From assembly GCF_016918855.1 (NCBI RefSeq), contig NZ_JADKYB010000042.1:1-37697 (forward strand): DNA of 37,697 bases, given 5' to 3'. The translations under genes and the position numbers were made by a program. The DNA is from Actinacidiphila acididurans (lineage in GTDB: Bacteria; Actinomycetota; Actinomycetes; Streptomycetales; Streptomycetaceae). Numbering within the stretch: the first letter of the stretch is position 1; every line of letters starts with the position of its first letter. Of the stretch, positions 24,901 through 27,900 are shown piece after piece. Under the pieces are notes generated by a model that was not told where the DNA came from, made no database searches, and was given only the letters and a program-made list of their open reading frames with translations.

Positions 24901-27900
24901 GACCGCCGTTTCGGCCGAGGTCCCCGTACTGGTGGTGGACGACGGCCCGGCACCGGCCGGCGAGGCACCGGACGGCGAGGCCCCGTTCGCGACGCCGGCC
25001 ATCGGGGCGAACGCCGCGTACGTCATGTACACCTCCGGGTCGACCGGTACCCCGAAGGGCGTGGTGGTCACCCACGCCGGCGTGCTGAACCTGCTGGCCG
25101 GGATGCAGGACCGCTACGGGCTGACCGCGGACGACCGGGTGCTGCTGAAGTCGCCCACCGTGTTCGACGTGTCGGTCTGGGAGGTGTTCTGGCCGCTGCT
25201 GCAGGGCTCGACGATCGTGGTCGCGGCGGCGGACGGTCACCGTGACCCGGCGTACCTGGCGGCCCTCATCGAGCGGGAACGGGTGACGGTGCTGCAGTTC
25301 GTGCCGTCGATGCTGGCCGCCTACGTGCGCCGGGCCACGGCGGGAGCGGGACACGTCCGGTGGCTGTTCTGCGCCGGCGAGGCTCTGCCGGCCCGGCTGC
25401 GCGACGAGGCCGAGGCGCTGTTCGGGGTCCCGGTGCACAACCAGTACGGCCCGACCGAGGCCACGGTGCTGGCCAGCGTATGGCGGTGCGACCGGGACGC
25501 CGACGGCGAGACCGTGCCGATCGGGCGCCCCCTGCCGAACACCCGCCTCTACGTGCTCGACGACGGGCTGCGCCCGGTGCCGGTCGGCGTGCCGGGCGAG
25601 CTGTACATCGCCGGCGCCGGAGTGGCCCGCGGCTACCAGGGCCGGCCGGGCCTGAGCGGGCAGCGGTTCGTCGCCGACCCGAACACCCCGGGGGCCCGGC
25701 TGTACCGCAGCGGCGACGTCGTCCGGTGGACGCGGCACGGGGTGCTGGAATACCTGGGCCGCTCGGACGACCAGCTGAAGGTGCGGGGTGTCCGGATCGA
25801 GCCCGGGGAGATCGCCGCGGCCCTGGCCGCCGAGCCAGGGGTCGCCCGCGCGGCCGTGGTCGTGCGCGAGGACCAGCCCGGCGACCGGCGGCTGGTCGCC
25901 TACGTCGTCCCGGACGGCCCGGTGGATCTGGCCGCCGTCCGGGCCTCGGTGGCCGGGCGCCTGCCCGAGCACCTGGTGCCGTCCGCGTTCGTCCGCCTCG
26001 ACGCGCTGCCGGTGACCCCGAACGGCAAGCTGGACCGGGCGGCCCTGCCGGCTCCCGGCCGCGACCGGACGGCCTCCGGCGGCCGCGGGCCGGAGACGGT
26101 CCGCGAGGAGATCCTCTGCGCGGCGTTCGCTGAGGTGCTCGACGTCGCCTCGGTCGGCGTCGACGACAGCTTCTTCGACCTCGGCGGCCACTCGCTGCTC
26201 GCGGTGACGCTCATCGAACGGCTGCGCTCGCGCGGGGTGTCGGTGGACGTCCGCACGCTGTTCGCCGAGCCGACCGTCGCCCGGCTGGCCGCCGTCGCCG
26301 GTCGCGCGCCGGTCGAGGTACCGCCGTGCCTGATCCCGGACGAGGCGCACGAGATCACCGCCGAGATGGTGCCGCTGTCCGGGCTGAGCACCGAGCAGCT
26401 TGCCACGGTCGCAGCCGGCGTGCCCGGCGGCGCCCGTGGCATCGCCGACGTCTACCCCCTCGGCCCGCTGCAGGAGGGGCTGTTCTTCCACCATCAGCTC
26501 CGGGCGGGCGCGGGCGACGACGATCCCTACCTGATGCGTACGGTGCTCAGGTTCGCCTCCCGGGCGGAGGCCGACGCGTTCCTGGCCGCCTGGCAGCGGG
26601 TCGTCGACCGGCACGACATCTTCCGCACCGCCCTGGCCTGGGACTCCCTGCCGTACGCCGTGCAGGTGGTGCACCGGCGCGCCACGATGCCGGTCGTCGA
26701 TCACGGCCACGCGGGCGCAGAAGAGGGCGAGCGGGCGGTCGCATGGCTGCTGGAGCGCTGCGCGCAGCCGATCGACGTCGCGATCGCGCCGATGATGGAC
26801 GCCCACCTCGCCGCCGAGCCGGGCACCGGCCGTCAGCTGGTGGTGCTGCGCAGCCACCACATCGTGCAGGACCACACCACCATCGACGTCGCGCTGGCCG
26901 AGGTGCGGGAGATCCTGGCCGGCCGCGCCGACGAGCTCGCGCCGCCCCGGCCGTACCGGGAGTTCGTCGCTCAGGCGCTGCTTAGCGTGCCGAGGGCCGA
27001 ACATGAACGGTACTTCTCCGGGCTGCTCGGCGACGTCACCGAGCCCACCGCGCCGTTCGGCGTCCTCGACGTGCGGGGGGACGGCGGCGACGTCCGCGAG
27101 GTGCGGGTGGCCCTCGACGACGACGTCGCCACCCGCGTACGGGAGCGGGCCCGCGCGGCCGGGGTGAGCCCGGCGACGCTGTTCCACGTCATCTGGTCGC
27201 GGGCGGTGGCCGCCATGTCCGGCCGCGCGGACGTCGCCTTCGGTACCGTCCTGTTCGGCCGGCTGCAGGCGGGCGCGGGCGCGGACCGTGCGGCCGGGGT
27301 CTTCCTCAACACCCTGCCGGTGCGGACCGCGACGGCCGGAGTCGGGGTCGCCGACGCCGTCCGGGCCATGCGGGGCCGACTCGCCGACCTGATGGCCCAC
27401 GAACACGCGTCGCTCGCGCTCGCCCAGCGGTGCAGCGGCGTGACAGCGCCTGACCCGCTGTTCACCGCGATCCTCAACTACCGCTACACCGCTGTCCCCG
27501 CCGAGCCGGCCGGGGATCTCCCGGCGGCGGAGTTCGAGCAGGTCTGGGGACAGGAGCGGACCAACTACCCGCTGACGGTGTCCATCAACGACCCGGGCAC
27601 GGCCGGCTTCGAGTTCGTGGTGCAGGCGGCGGTCCCGATCGACGCCGGGACGGTCGTGGAGGTGCTGCGGACGGCGACCGCGGGCGTGGTGGACGCGCTG
27701 GAGCGGGCGCCGCAGACGCCGCTGGACCGGATCCCGGTGCTGGGCGACGCCACCCGCGACCGGGTCCTCACCGCCTGGAACGCCACGGATCGGCCGCTGC
27801 CCGCCGCCTCGGTCGTCGAGCTGATCGACCGGCACGCCCGCGCGACGCCGGACGCGACGGCGATCGGCGACGCCCGGCGACCGATCACGTACGAGCAGCT